NCBI RefSeq assembly: GCF_003201285.1
Contig: NZ_QICS01000015.1
Span: 1 to 64,000 of the forward strand
Reading direction: 5' to 3'
Origin: Lachnotalea glycerini
GTDB taxonomy: Bacteria > Bacillota > Clostridia > Lachnospirales > Lachnospiraceae
DNA: 64,000 nucleotides
Below, piece by piece: positions 9,081-18,227 of this stretch. The notes below the pieces were generated by a model that saw nothing but the letters and a program-made list of their open reading frames with translations, made no database searches and was not told the DNA's origin. Numbering within the stretch: the first letter of the stretch is position 1; each line of letters opens with the position of its first letter. Position numbers and translations under genes: made by a program.

Positions 9081-10400
9081 ATGGGAGCGTTTACATTCAA
9101 AGGTGGTTTACACCCTTATGATGGAAAAGATTTATCAAAAGATCGACCTATTAAAACCGTTTTACCAAAGGGTGAATTAATATATCCATTATCACAACAT
9201 ATAGGTGCACCTGCTGTACCTGTAGTGGCAAAAGGAGATAGGGTTTTAAAAGGACAAAAAATTGCCGAAGCCGCAGGATTTGTTTCGGCTAATATTCATT
9301 CCTCCGTATCTGGTACAGTCAAGGCAATAGAACCTAGACTGACAGTAACAGGTGCAACTATTAATTCGATTATTATTGAAAATGATGGTGAATATGAAGA
9401 AATTGAGTATCAAAAAGTAAAATCTTTAGATCAATTATCAAAAGACGAGATAAGAAACCTAATTAAAGAAGCAGGAATTGTCGGTATGGGTGGAGCAGGA
9501 TTTCCCACTCATGTTAAGCTCATGCCAAAGGATGACAAAGCAATAGATTATGTAATTGCCAATTGTGCAGAGTGCGAGCCTTATTTAACATCGGATTATC
9601 GAAGAATGTTAGAGGAGCCGGAAAAAATTGTAAGTGGATTAAAGGTTATACTAAAGCTGTTTGACAATGCAAAGGGAATACTTGCTGTAGAAGATAATAA
9701 ACCAGATTGCATTGAGAAGTTGAATCAAATAGTTCAAAAGGAAGACAGAATTGAGGTTGTTTCATTAAAAACCAAATATCCTCAAGGAGCAGAGCGACAA
9801 TTGATTTATGCCTCAACCGGAAGAGCAATTAATTCTTCTATGCTGCCAGCGGATGCAGGTTGTGTAGTTAATAATGTAGATACAATCACAGCTATTTATA
9901 TGGCAGTTTGTGAAGGCAAGCCATTGATGCATAGAATAGTCACGGTTACAGGTAATGCAATTAAAAATCCTCAGAATTTCTTAGTAGCTACTGGTACCAA
10001 CTATCATGAATTGATTGATGAGGCAGGCGGTTTTACAGAGGAGCCGGCTAAAATCATATCAGGAGGACCTATGATGGGATTTGCTATATATGATTTAGAT
10101 GTTCCGACTACGAAAACATCATCGGCACTTCTTTGCCTGACAAATGATGATGTCGCAGAGCTTGCACCTAGTGCATGTATAAATTGCGGAAAGTGCGTCG
10201 AGGTCTGTCCTGGTAGAATTATACCATCAAGATTGGCAGATTTTGCTGAGAGACACGATGAAGCAAGTTTTGAAAAATATGACGGTATGGAATGCTGCGC
10301 ATGCGGCTGCTGTAGCTTCATATGTCCAGCAAAAAGACAGTTAACACAGTCTATTAAATCTATGAGACTGCTAGTACTAGCCAATAAGAAAAAGAAATAG
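9081..10400 (+). CDS. rnfC: Rnf complex subunit C
   Basis: Peripheral NADH-side subunit of the Rnf ferredoxin:NAD+ oxidoreductase. The 439-residue protein has the N-terminal RnfC barrel-sandwich segment, the Complex I 51-kDa-like GMGGAGFPTHVK NADH/FMN motif near residue 140, and two [4Fe-4S] motifs near the C terminus (CINCGKCVEVCP and CCACGCCSFICP). ATG 9081 is used, with AAAGG upstream at about 9068. An in-frame TTG at 9072 is too close to that site. It is the first gene of an operon in the order C-D-G-E-A-B usual in Clostridia. Confidence 0.96.
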   Translation: MGAFTFKGGLHPYDGKDLSKDRPIKTVLPKGELIYPLSQHIGAPAVPVVAKGDRVLKGQKIAEAAGFVSANIHSSVSGTVKAIEPRLTVTGATINSIIIENDGEYEEIEYQKVKSLDQLSKDEIRNLIKEAGIVGMGGAGFPTHVKLMPKDDKAIDYVIANCAECEPYLTSDYRRMLEEPEKIVSGLKVILKLFDNAKGILAVEDNKPDCIEKLNQIVQKEDRIEVVSLKTKYPQGAERQLIYASTGRAINSSMLPADAGCVVNNVDTITAIYMAVCEGKPLMHRIVTVTGNAIKNPQNFLVATGTNYHELIDEAGGFTEEPAKIISGGPMMGFAIYDLDVPTTKTSSALLCLTNDDVAELAPSACINCGKCVEVCPGRIIPSRLADFAERHDEASFEKYDGMECCACGCCSFICPAKRQLTQSIKSMRLLVLANKKKK

Positions 10401-10412
10401 GAGGGATATAAA

Positions 10413-11345
10413 GTGAGTGATTTAAGGAATGTATCATCATCACCACATATAAGAGCTAAATTTACAAGCAGTAATATTATGCTAATGGTTTTAATTGCAT
10501 TATTGCCTGCTAGTGCATTTGGTGTATATAATTTTGGATTGAAAGCGTTATTAATTATAATTATAAGCATGGCTACTTGCGTGCTAACTGAGTATTTTTA
10601 TGAATATTTTATGAAGAAACCAATAACAATAGGTGATTACAGTGCCGCGGTTACGGGATTGTTGCTAGCACTTAATCTGCCATCCTCAGTACCATTATGG
10701 ATTCCAGTTATTGGTGGTATTTTTGCAATATTAGTAGTGAAGCAGGTATTTGGAGGTCTTGGACAAAATTTTATGAATCCGGCTTTAGGAGCCAGATGCT
10801 TTTTACTTATCTCTTTTACAGGCAGAATGACAAATTTTACATATGACACTGTAACAGGTGCAACTCCTCTTGCGGTACTAAAGAGCGGAGAAAGCGTTAA
10901 TACATGGAAAATGTTTCTTGGAACCATTCAAGGAACCATAGGGGAAACTTCTGTAGTGGCCATTATGATTGGAGCAATATTACTTTTGGCAATCGGAGTG
11001 ATTAATGTTACAATACCAGCATACTACATTTTGTCTTTTGCAGTATTTATTATTATGTTTGGTGGAAAAGGATTTGATATTGATTTTGTTCTTGCACATT
11101 TGTGTGGCGGAGGTCTTATGCTTGGAGCGTGGTTTATGGCTACCGATTATGCAACTTCGCCCATTACACAAAAAGGTAGAATAGTTTATGGAATTATTCT
11201 GGGAATTCTGACCGGATTGTTTCGTCTATTTGGAGGATCAGCAGAAGGAGTTTCCTATGCAATTATTTTTAGCAACCTTTTAGTACCTCTTATAGAAAGA
11301 GTGACTCTCCCTACAGCTTTTGGAAAGGAGAAGAAAAAAGCATGA
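10413..11345 (+). CDS. rnfD: Rnf complex subunit D
   Basis: 310-residue membrane subunit with about nine or ten hydrophobic helices. The sequence TVTGATPLAVL near residue 150 contains the threonine that carries covalent FMN in this family. It is thought to take part in ion translocation. The start is GTG 10413, supported by AGGAGGG eight bases upstream. It overlaps rnfG by 4 bases. Confidence 0.96.
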   Translation: MSDLRNVSSSPHIRAKFTSSNIMLMVLIALLPASAFGVYNFGLKALLIIIISMATCVLTEYFYEYFMKKPITIGDYSAAVTGLLLALNLPSSVPLWIPVIGGIFAILVVKQVFGGLGQNFMNPALGARCFLLISFTGRMTNFTYDTVTGATPLAVLKSGESVNTWKMFLGTIQGTIGETSVVAIMIGAILLLAIGVINVTIPAYYILSFAVFIIMFGGKGFDIDFVLAHLCGGGLMLGAWFMATDYATSPITQKGRIVYGIILGILTGLFRLFGGSAEGVSYAIIFSNLLVPLIERVTLPTAFGKEKKKA

Positions 11346-11956
11346 ATAAAAAAATAATAAAAGATGCAGTAATGCTCACGTTAATTACATTAATTGCAGG
11401 TCTTTTGCTAGGTTTGGTGTACGAAATTTCTAAAACACCTATAGAGCAGCAGAAATTATTAACCAAACAAAAGGCTTTTCAGGCTGTGTTTGAGAATGCA
11501 GTGGAATTTAAAGAAGATGAATCGATCGATTTAAGCAAAGCACCTGAGGTTCTGGCACAGGCTGGATATGAAGAGGAATCCATTGAAGAAATTGTAGAGG
11601 CACTTGATTCAAGTGGAAGTGTTCTTGGCTATGTAATGAATGTAACAACCAGTGAAGGCTATGGCGGAGACATTACATTTACACTTGGAATACAAATGGA
11701 TGGAACTGTTAACAGTTATGAAATATTAAGTATTAGCGAAACGGCAGGACTAGGTATGAAAGCAAAAGAATCTGATTTTAAGAGCCAGTTCGACAACAAG
11801 AATGTAGAAAGTTTCCAATATACAAAAACGGGTGCGTCAGCTGAAAATGAAATTGATGCAATTAGTGGTGCCACCATTACAACAAATGCAATAACAAACG
11901 GAGTGAATGCTGGAATTGTATTTTTTAATAGTATTAAAGAAGGGGGAAACAAATAA
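11342..11956 (+). CDS. rnfG: Rnf complex subunit G
   Basis: 204-residue subunit with one N-terminal membrane helix (about residues 8-28) and an extracytoplasmic FMN-binding domain. The motif DAISGATITT near residue 177 includes the threonine to which FMN is attached. ATG 11342 overlaps the rnfD stop, and its own stop overlaps the start of rnfE by one base, so the three are tightly coupled. Confidence 0.96.
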   Translation: MNKKIIKDAVMLTLITLIAGLLLGLVYEISKTPIEQQKLLTKQKAFQAVFENAVEFKEDESIDLSKAPEVLAQAGYEEESIEEIVEALDSSGSVLGYVMNVTTSEGYGGDITFTLGIQMDGTVNSYEILSISETAGLGMKAKESDFKSQFDNKNVESFQYTKTGASAENEIDAISGATITTNAITNGVNAGIVFFNSIKEGGNK

Positions 11957-12660
11957 TGAATAAAGTGGTAGAAAGACTTTATAATGGTATTGTGAAAGAA
12001 AATCCTACTTTTGTACTAATGCTTGGGATGTGTCCTACTCTTGCTGTAACGACTTCAGCAGTAAATGGACTAGGTATGGGACTTACGACTACAGTTGTAC
12101 TTATCATGTCAAATATGTTAATATCGATGCTTCGAAATATTATTCCTGATAGGGTGAGAATGCCGGCCTACATCGTAATTGTAGCTTCCTTTGTTACAAT
12201 TGTTCAGTTTTTACTAGAAGGCTATGTACCTAGTCTTTATGATTCACTTGGTATTTATATTCCTTTAATTGTTGTTAACTGTATCATTTTAGGAAGAGCA
12301 GAAAGCTATGCATCTAAAAACCCAGTTGTTCCGTCTATTTTTGATGGTGTTGGTATGGGACTTGGTTTTACAGTTGGACTGACATGCATTGGTACAGTAA
12401 GAGAGTTAATTGGTGCGGGAATGATATTTGGACATCAAATTATGCCGGCAGCTTATGAGCCTATTACTATTTTTATTTTAGCACCGGGAGCTTTCTTTGT
12501 ATTAGCATTGCTAACAGCAATTCAGAATAAAGTAAAATTAAATATTTCAAACAAAAATAATACAACGGTATCAACAGGATGCTCAGAAGGTGGCTGTGCA
12601 AGCTGCACGAATGGAAGCTGTGGTGGAAGAGTTTTTACAGTTGATAAGAAAGAAATGTAG
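11956..12660 (+). CDS. rnfE: Rnf complex subunit E with cysteine-rich tail
   Basis: 234-residue integral membrane subunit with about six helices and the family motif LGMCPTLAVTTSAVNGLGMG at the N terminus. RnfE and RnfA form a paired, inverted-topology core. The last 25 residues are unusual: cysteines at about 209, 214, 217 and 222 in a Gly/Ser-rich stretch (GCSEGGCASCTNGSCGG). This tail could hold a metal or Fe-S centre or be a redox switch. That is inference only. Confidence 0.95.
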   Translation: MNKVVERLYNGIVKENPTFVLMLGMCPTLAVTTSAVNGLGMGLTTTVVLIMSNMLISMLRNIIPDRVRMPAYIVIVASFVTIVQFLLEGYVPSLYDSLGIYIPLIVVNCIILGRAESYASKNPVVPSIFDGVGMGLGFTVGLTCIGTVRELIGAGMIFGHQIMPAAYEPITIFILAPGAFFVLALLTAIQNKVKLNISNKNNTTVSTGCSEGGCASCTNGSCGGRVFTVDKKEM

Positions 12661-12673
12661 GGGGTGGACATAA

Positions 12674-13249
12674 ATGAAAGAATTAATTATTATACTTATT
12701 AGTTCCGCATTAATCAATAATGTTGTATTAAGCCAGTTTTTGGGACTATGTCCATTTCTTGGAGTGTCTAAGAGAGTTGAGACAGCGGCTGGTATGGGTG
12801 GAGCTGTTATATTTGTTATAACAATTGCATCTGCTTTTACAAGTATCATATATAAATTTGTATTGGAAAAAACTGGTTTGGAATATATGCAGACAATTGT
12901 ATTTATTCTTGTTATTGCAGCTTTAGTACAATTTGTAGAAATGTTTTTAAAGAAAACAAGTCCTGGATTATATCAGGCACTTGGAGTTTATTTACCACTT
13001 ATTACAACCAATTGTGCTGTATTAGGTGTTGCATTAAACAATGTAACTAAATCATATAATATTATACAGGGTGTTGTAAATGGATTTGCAACGGCGGTTG
13101 GGTTCACTATTGCAATCGTTATTATGGCAGGAATCAGAGAAAAAACGGAATATAATGATGTTTCACCAGCTTTCAAAGGTTCACCTATTGTATTAATAAC
13201 AGCAGGTCTCATGGCAATTGCATTTTTTGGTTTTGCTGGACTAATATAG
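12674..13249 (+). CDS. rnfA: Rnf complex subunit A
   Basis: 191-residue integral membrane subunit with six predicted helices. It has the family motif NNVVLSQFLGLCPFLGVS near the N terminus, with the conserved cysteine that helps hold an intramembrane [2Fe-2S] centre with RnfE. ITTNCAVLGVAL carries the matching mid-protein cysteine. Start ATG 12674 follows GGGGGTGG. Confidence 0.96.
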   Translation: MKELIIILISSALINNVVLSQFLGLCPFLGVSKRVETAAGMGGAVIFVITIASAFTSIIYKFVLEKTGLEYMQTIVFILVIAALVQFVEMFLKKTSPGLYQALGVYLPLITTNCAVLGVALNNVTKSYNIIQGVVNGFATAVGFTIAIVIMAGIREKTEYNDVSPAFKGSPIVLITAGLMAIAFFGFAGLI

Positions 13250-13260
13250 GAGGAATAAAC

Positions 13261-14052
13261 ATGAGTATAACAGGAATTATAATAGCAGCAACTGTAGTTG
13301 GTGCGACTGGATTAATCATTGGATTATTCCTTGGAGTAGCAGGCGAAAAATTAGAGGTTGAAGTAGATGAAAAAGAACTACAGATTAGAGATGCATTACC
13401 TGGAAACAATTGTGGAGGATGTGGCTACGCTGGTTGTGATGCATTAGCAAAGGCAATTGCACAAGGCGAAGCAGAGGTAGGTGCCTGTCCGGTAGGTGGA
13501 AGTCCTGTTGCAGAAAAAATTGGTGGAATCATGGGTAAACAGGCAGGAGAGACAGTTAGAATGACAGCCTTTGTAAAATGTGCAGGAACCTGTGACAAAA
13601 CGAAACAAAATTATGAATACTATGGAGTAGAAGACTGTAAGATGTTGGCATTTGTTCCGGCGGGTGGACCGAAAACCTGTAATTATGGCTGTATGGGATA
13701 TGGAAGCTGTGTAAAGGTATGTCCGTTTGATGCAATTCATATTGTAGATGGAATTGCGTATGTGGATAAGGAAAAATGTAAGGCATGCGGTAAATGCGTA
13801 GCTGAGTGTCCAAAGCAGTTGATCGAACTGGTTCCTTATGAGACAAAGCATTTGGTGCAATGTAATTCTAAAGATAAAGGTAAAGATGTAATGAAAGGCT
13901 GCTCAGTTGGCTGTATCGCATGTAAAATGTGTGAAAAAGTATGTGAATTTGACGCGATTCATGTTGTAGATAATATTGCACATATTGATTATAATAAATG
14001 TACGGCATGTGGTAAGTGTGTAGAAAAATGCCCGAAGAAGATTATACTATAA
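13261..14052 (+). CDS. rnfB: Rnf complex subunit B (ferredoxin-side)
   Basis: 263-residue electron entry subunit. One N-terminal membrane helix (residues 3-26) is followed by the four-cysteine domain NNCGGCGYAGCDALA, then at least two pairs of [4Fe-4S] ferredoxin motifs (for example CMGYGSCVKVCPFDAI, CKACGKCVAECP, CIACKMCEKVCEFDAI, CTACGKCVEKCP). It takes electrons from reduced ferredoxin. It closes the operon. The cysteine count is high, as expected for clostridial RnfB. Confidence 0.96.
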   Translation: MSITGIIIAATVVGATGLIIGLFLGVAGEKLEVEVDEKELQIRDALPGNNCGGCGYAGCDALAKAIAQGEAEVGACPVGGSPVAEKIGGIMGKQAGETVRMTAFVKCAGTCDKTKQNYEYYGVEDCKMLAFVPAGGPKTCNYGCMGYGSCVKVCPFDAIHIVDGIAYVDKEKCKACGKCVAECPKQLIELVPYETKHLVQCNSKDKGKDVMKGCSVGCIACKMCEKVCEFDAIHVVDNIAHIDYNKCTACGKCVEKCPKKIIL

Positions 14053-14113
14053 AAATAATGATATAATACATTTATCTGTATGTAAATGTGATGCTGCATG
14101 AATAGAGGAAAAT

Positions 14114-15094
14114 ATGAATGCTGAATTACTAAAATGCTTAAAACCTGTAACAGAAGAAGAACAAAGAATACTAATTGGAGATAAACAGATTAATAGGGGA
14201 ATTTATACAACGAGTAGTGAATTTACAATTGACAGCAATAAAATGCTTAATAAGGGAAGCTTAATTGACATCAGAACACATACTCGTTTTATAGGTTTTC
14301 CAGCCCATAAACACAATTACATTGAAATTATGTATATGTGTACAGGAAAAACAACGCATATTATTAATGGTAACACAAGAGTCATTTTGGAAAAAGGTAA
14401 TTTGCTGTTTTTAAACCAGTTTTCTTATCATGAGATTTTACCTGCAAAAATGAATGATATAGGAATTAATTTTATCATTTTACCAGAATTCTTTGACGAA
14501 GTATTACCTATGTTAAATAAGGAAAATGCTTTAAGTGATTTTCTGGTAAACACATTAAGGCAAAATACGAAACGAGCCAGTTATCTGCATTATAAAGTAG
14601 CTGATATCATACCGATACAGAATCTGGTTGAAAATCTGGTGTGGGATTTACTCAATAAGCAGCATAATCATAGACAAATTGATCAGACCACTATGGGACT
14701 TCTATTTATGCAGTTAGTAAATCAAACGGAACGTATTGAGCATGATGAGCAAAATCTAATGTATCATACGGTTGCAATTAAGGTACTTAAATATATTGAA
14801 GAAAGTTATAAAATTGCGAATCTTACTGAATTGGCAAACCAGCTTAATCATTCGGTATCCAGTCTTAGCAAGATGATAAAAAGCAGTACGGGAAGTACCT
14901 TTAAAGAGCTTTTGCAAAACAAAAGGTTAAATCAGGCAACTCATTTGTTAACAGCAACTAAACTACCTATAACAGATATTATTTATATGGTAGGATATGA
15001 TAATACCAGCTATTTTCATCGCATTTTTAAAAAGAAGTATAATGTTAGTCCAAAACAATATAGAGATATGGAAAATAAGGACGTAAAAATATAA
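14114..15094 (+). CDS. AraC-family transcriptional regulator
   Basis: 326-residue regulator. A cupin sensing domain at residues 50-130 includes FPAHKHNYIEIMYM. Two helix-turn-helix units make up the C-terminal 100 residues (LTELANQLNHSVSSLSKMIK and ITDIIYMVGYDNTSYFHRIF). It lies 61 bases after rnfB but has its own ribosome site and a terminator. The next gene is L-rhamnose isomerase, so control of rhamnose use is plausible but not shown. Confidence 0.9.
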   Translation: MNAELLKCLKPVTEEEQRILIGDKQINRGIYTTSSEFTIDSNKMLNKGSLIDIRTHTRFIGFPAHKHNYIEIMYMCTGKTTHIINGNTRVILEKGNLLFLNQFSYHEILPAKMNDIGINFIILPEFFDEVLPMLNKENALSDFLVNTLRQNTKRASYLHYKVADIIPIQNLVENLVWDLLNKQHNHRQIDQTTMGLLFMQLVNQTERIEHDEQNLMYHTVAIKVLKYIEESYKIANLTELANQLNHSVSSLSKMIKSSTGSTFKELLQNKRLNQATHLLTATKLPITDIIYMVGYDNTSYFHRIFKKKYNVSPKQYRDMENKDVKI

Positions 15095-15115
15095 AAAACA
15101 AGTCCTTGTTTCAAG

Positions 15116-15157
15116 AACCTGCTTTGTATATAATCAATATATAAAGCAGGTTTTTTA
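15116..15157 (+). terminator. Terminator after the AraC gene
   Basis: Arms AACCTGCTTT (15116-15125) and AAAGCAGGTT (15143-15152) are followed by a run of T. Repeat copy A begins directly after the T run. Confidence 0.85.
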
Positions 15158-15335
15158 TTTCATAAGAAAGACCTTGTTGTTAACATATACAAGTATTGAT
15201 TCCTATGAAATAAAAATACAATGCGCACGAATGCAAGTGGAAAATGTCACTGAGTGACTACATTCGGCATTGGAAAGCGGTCAAGTCTTTCATGAGTGAG
15301 GGATTAGAGAGCTGATGCGGACTAGTCAGTTTTTT
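15158..15335 (+). repeat. Dispersed structured intergenic repeat, copy A
   Basis: One of three related copies in the window (others at 26945 and 61262). It opens with a hairpin of TTTCATAAGAA (15158-15168) and TTCCTATGAAA (15200-15210). An AATGCGCACGAATGC segment follows, paired loosely with CATTCGGC. The third part starts AAAGCGGTCAAGT and is more decayed than in copy C. Copies A and C share long near-identical blocks. No coding frame fits. A short hairpin with T run near 15310-15337 may end transcription. Confidence 0.8.
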
Positions 15336-15427
15336 TGATCTAAATTGTACAAATTTTTATTTTAAGTAAAATATATAAAGTGATCTAAAAGATTATTGTG
15401 TGAGAAAGGGAAAGGTGGAGAAATAGA

Positions 15428-16693
15428 ATGTATGATGTAAAGAAAGGCTATGAGGTAGCAAAGGAATTTTATGCCCAGTATGGTATAAATGTAGACAAAG
15501 CAATAGAAATAGCAAATGCTACGCCAATTTCAATGCATTGCTGGCAAGGGGATGATGTTGCCGGCTGTGAGAAAAAAGAGGATTCAACCTTAACCGGAGG
15601 AATACAGACAACTGGAAATTATCCGGGTAAAGCCAGAAATGGAGAAGAGTTGCGTGCAGATATTGAGACTGCTATGAAATTTATACCTGGTGAGCTTAAG
15701 CTTAATTTACATGCAAATTATCAAGAGTCAGATACATTTATCGATCGTAATGAAATCGATCCAAAGCATTTTGATAAATGGGTAGACTGGGCAGTAGAAA
15801 AGGGTATTGGTCTGGATTTTAATCCAACTTATTTTTCGCATCCAAAGAGTGCCAAAGCAACTTTATCCTCCGCTGACAATGAAATCCGTGAATTTTGGAT
15901 TGAGCATGGAATCAGATGCCGTCAAATTGGCGAATACTTTTTCAAAAAGACAGGAAAACCGTGCATTATCAACCATTGGACGCCAGATGGTGACAAGGAA
16001 GTACCAATTGATACAATCGGACCAAGACAAAGACTAAAGGATAGCTATGACCAAATCTTTGAGGCAACCAAGGATGTGAAAGGTGTTATTGATGGTATTG
16101 AGTCAAAGGTATTTGGTATTGGAGCAGAAAGCTTTACAGCGGGTTCTCATGAATTTTGTATGGGTTATGTAATGAAAGCGAATAAGGATCATATTATTAT
16201 GACTCTTGATACTGGGCATTACCATCCAACAGAAGTGGTTTCTGCAAAATTAGCCTCTATCTTTACTTTTTCAGACAAAGTATTATTACATGTATCACGT
16301 CCGATTCGCTGGGACTCCGATCATGTGGTAAGTTTTGATGATGAAACAAGAGCAATTATGGAAGAGCTGGTGCGTATGGACAAATTAAAGGATACTTATA
16401 TCGCTACTGACTTTTTTGATGCATCAATAAATCGGATTGTTGCTTGGGTAACAGGTCTTAGAAATACAAGAAAAGCTATGTTGGCGGCTTTGCTACAACC
16501 AGTTGATGTGATGAAAGAAATTGAGAGGAATGGAGACGTTAGTGCGCGACTGGCATATAAGGAAGAATTTAAGGCAGCCCCATTTGCATTCGTATGGGAT
16601 TACTATTGTCAACAGCAAGAGGCAGGAGTTGGACTTGAATGGCTAGATGAAGTAAAGAAATATGAAGATGTGATTCTATCAAAGAGAGCTTAA
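15428..16693 (+). CDS. rhaA: L-rhamnose isomerase
   Basis: Converts L-rhamnose to L-rhamnulose. The 421-residue length and the N-terminal MHCWQGDDVAGCE are typical of RhaA. The metal-site segments LHANY, NHWTPDG, IESKVFGIGAESFTAGSHEF and LDTGHYHPTE are all present. A clear GGTGGAG lies upstream. No rhamnulokinase, aldolase or rhamnose transporter gene is adjacent, so the rest of the pathway is elsewhere. The flanking AraC regulator is the likely controller. Confidence 0.97.
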   Translation: MYDVKKGYEVAKEFYAQYGINVDKAIEIANATPISMHCWQGDDVAGCEKKEDSTLTGGIQTTGNYPGKARNGEELRADIETAMKFIPGELKLNLHANYQESDTFIDRNEIDPKHFDKWVDWAVEKGIGLDFNPTYFSHPKSAKATLSSADNEIREFWIEHGIRCRQIGEYFFKKTGKPCIINHWTPDGDKEVPIDTIGPRQRLKDSYDQIFEATKDVKGVIDGIESKVFGIGAESFTAGSHEFCMGYVMKANKDHIIMTLDTGHYHPTEVVSAKLASIFTFSDKVLLHVSRPIRWDSDHVVSFDDETRAIMEELVRMDKLKDTYIATDFFDASINRIVAWVTGLRNTRKAMLAALLQPVDVMKEIERNGDVSARLAYKEEFKAAPFAFVWDYYCQQQEAGVGLEWLDEVKKYEDVILSKRA

Positions 16694-16718
16694 TCATTTA
16701 ATTAATAAATATGTAATA

Positions 16719-16774
16719 ACAGTCGTAATAGCAGGAGCGTTGATATAACAGCTTTTCGCATTACGGCTGTTTTC
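16719..16774 (+). terminator. Terminator after rhaA
   Basis: Arms ACAGTCGTAAT (16719-16729) and ATTACGGCTGT (16760-16770) are followed by TTTCAT. The loop is long (30 bases). Confidence 0.7.
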
Positions 16775-16977
16775 ATGTGAAGAAAATTGTTAGAAATCGA
16801 AAGCATGTGCTATGCTTTGGCAAAAAGGTAAGTGATAATAAAAATCATTCTGGAAGTCTTGATAATTCACTATAAAAGAGAGTATAATAAGAAAATATGG
16901 AGTTTATTGGATTTTACAGTTAGAAGCAAAAAATGATCTTTTTCGTATTGAAAACAAGATGAAGAAAGGAAATTAAA

Positions 16978-18213
16978 ATGACAAAAATTGATATTATATC
17001 TGGCTTTTTAGGAGCTGGCAAAACAACTTTAATAAAGAAACTAATTAAAGAAGCCTTTGAAGGTGAAAAATTAGTATTGATTGAAAATGAGTTTGGAGAA
17101 ATTGGAATTGATGGAGGCTTTTTAAAAGATTCGGGAATTGAAATTACAGAAATGAATTCCGGATGTATCTGCTGTTCTTTAGTTGGAGATTTTGGAACAG
17201 CCTTACAGGAAGTATTAGACAAATATGTGCCTGATCGAGTAATCATTGAACCCTCAGGTGTAGGAAAACTTTCAGATGTAATTAAGGCTGTTCAAAATTT
17301 AAAAAACGAAAATATAAAATTGAATAGCTTCGTAGCTGTGGTAGATGCGATTAAGTGCAAAATGTTTATGAAAAATTTTGGAGAATTTTTTAATAATCAA
17401 ATAGAGAGTGCTAAGACTATCGTCCTTAGTAGAACGGATAAATTAAGTGATGAGAAGCTTGATACATGTGTAAAAGCCATTATAGAGCATAATGAATATG
17501 CAGCAATTATAACAACTCCTTGGGAAAAGTTGAATGGAAAAACAATTTTGGAGGCAATGGAGAAGAAAGAAGATATGGCAGAAAAACTGTTGCAAGAAGT
17601 AAAAGAGCATGACGAAGCGTGTTGCGGTCACGATCACCCTCATGAGCATGGCGAGGAATGTTGCGGTCACGATCACCCTCATGAGCAGCATGGCGAGGAA
17701 TGTTGCGGCCACGATCATTCTCATGAGCATGACGAAGCGTGTTGCGGTCATGATCACAATCATGAGCATGGCGAAGCTTGTTGTAGTCACGATCATCCTC
17801 ATGAGCATGACGAGGAATGTTGCGGTCACGATCACCATCATGAACATGACGAGGAATGTTGCGGTCACGATCACCATCATGAACATGACGAGGAATGTTG
17901 CGGTCATGATCACGATCATGAGGGACATCATCATGCAGATGAAGTATTTACCAGTTGGGGAAAGGAAACCCCTAGGAAGTATAATAAGTCAGCTTTAGAG
18001 GAGATATTAAAAAAGCTGGCAAATACTACTGACTTTGGTGTGGTTCTTAGAGCAAAAGGTATTGTGCAGTCAGATGAGGGCACTTGGATGCAGTTTGATT
18101 TAGTTCCGGGTGAATATGAAATCAGAGATGGCGAACCGGATTATACAGGCCGTTTGTGCGTAATTGGTACTAAATTAAAGGAAAGCGAAATTGAGACATT
18201 GTTTAACAGGTAA
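16978..18213 (+). CDS. CobW/COG0523 GTPase with His/Cys-rich repeat
   Basis: 411-residue member of the G3E metallochaperone GTPases. The P-loop GFLGAGKTT is at residues 9-17. The CxCC metal motif GCICCSL is near residue 62, and LSRTDKL is the base-specificity motif. Between residues about 210 and 318 lies a repeated 13-residue unit with core CCGHDH, eight copies, very rich in His, Cys and Glu. The C-terminal CobW_C domain follows. Such proteins deliver or store zinc, nickel or cobalt. The metal here is not known, but zinc is common for long His runs. It is paired with a second G3E-like gene 14 bases downstream. Confidence 0.93.
   Translation: MTKIDIISGFLGAGKTTLIKKLIKEAFEGEKLVLIENEFGEIGIDGGFLKDSGIEITEMNSGCICCSLVGDFGTALQEVLDKYVPDRVIIEPSGVGKLSDVIKAVQNLKNENIKLNSFVAVVDAIKCKMFMKNFGEFFNNQIESAKTIVLSRTDKLSDEKLDTCVKAIIEHNEYAAIITTPWEKLNGKTILEAMEKKEDMAEKLLQEVKEHDEACCGHDHPHEHGEECCGHDHPHEQHGEECCGHDHSHEHDEACCGHDHNHEHGEACCSHDHPHEHDEECCGHDHHHEHDEECCGHDHHHEHDEECCGHDHDHEGHHHADEVFTSWGKETPRKYNKSALEEILKKLANTTDFGVVLRAKGIVQSDEGTWMQFDLVPGEYEIRDGEPDYTGRLCVIGTKLKESEIETLFNR
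17610..17930 (+). repeat. 39-base tandem repeat encoding the metal-binding region
   Basis: About eight copies of a 39-base unit that encodes CCGHDHPHEHDEE and variants. The last three copies are nearly identical at the DNA level, so copy number probably varies between strains. One unit has an extra Gln codon (HEQHGEE). Confidence 0.9.
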
Positions 18214-18227
18214 GAAAGGAAAGAAAG

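Noticed and set aside
13444-13860. Long open frame on the minus strand of rnfB
   Set aside because: It is a shadow of the Cys-rich rnfB reading frame, with no ribosome site and no family match.
17610-17930. CRISPR-like regular repeat
   Set aside because: The units are contiguous without unique spacers and encode protein.
17609-17998. Open frames on both strands across the His/Cys repeat
   Set aside because: They are alternate readings of the 39-base repeat, which stays open in several frames because the unit is a multiple of three.
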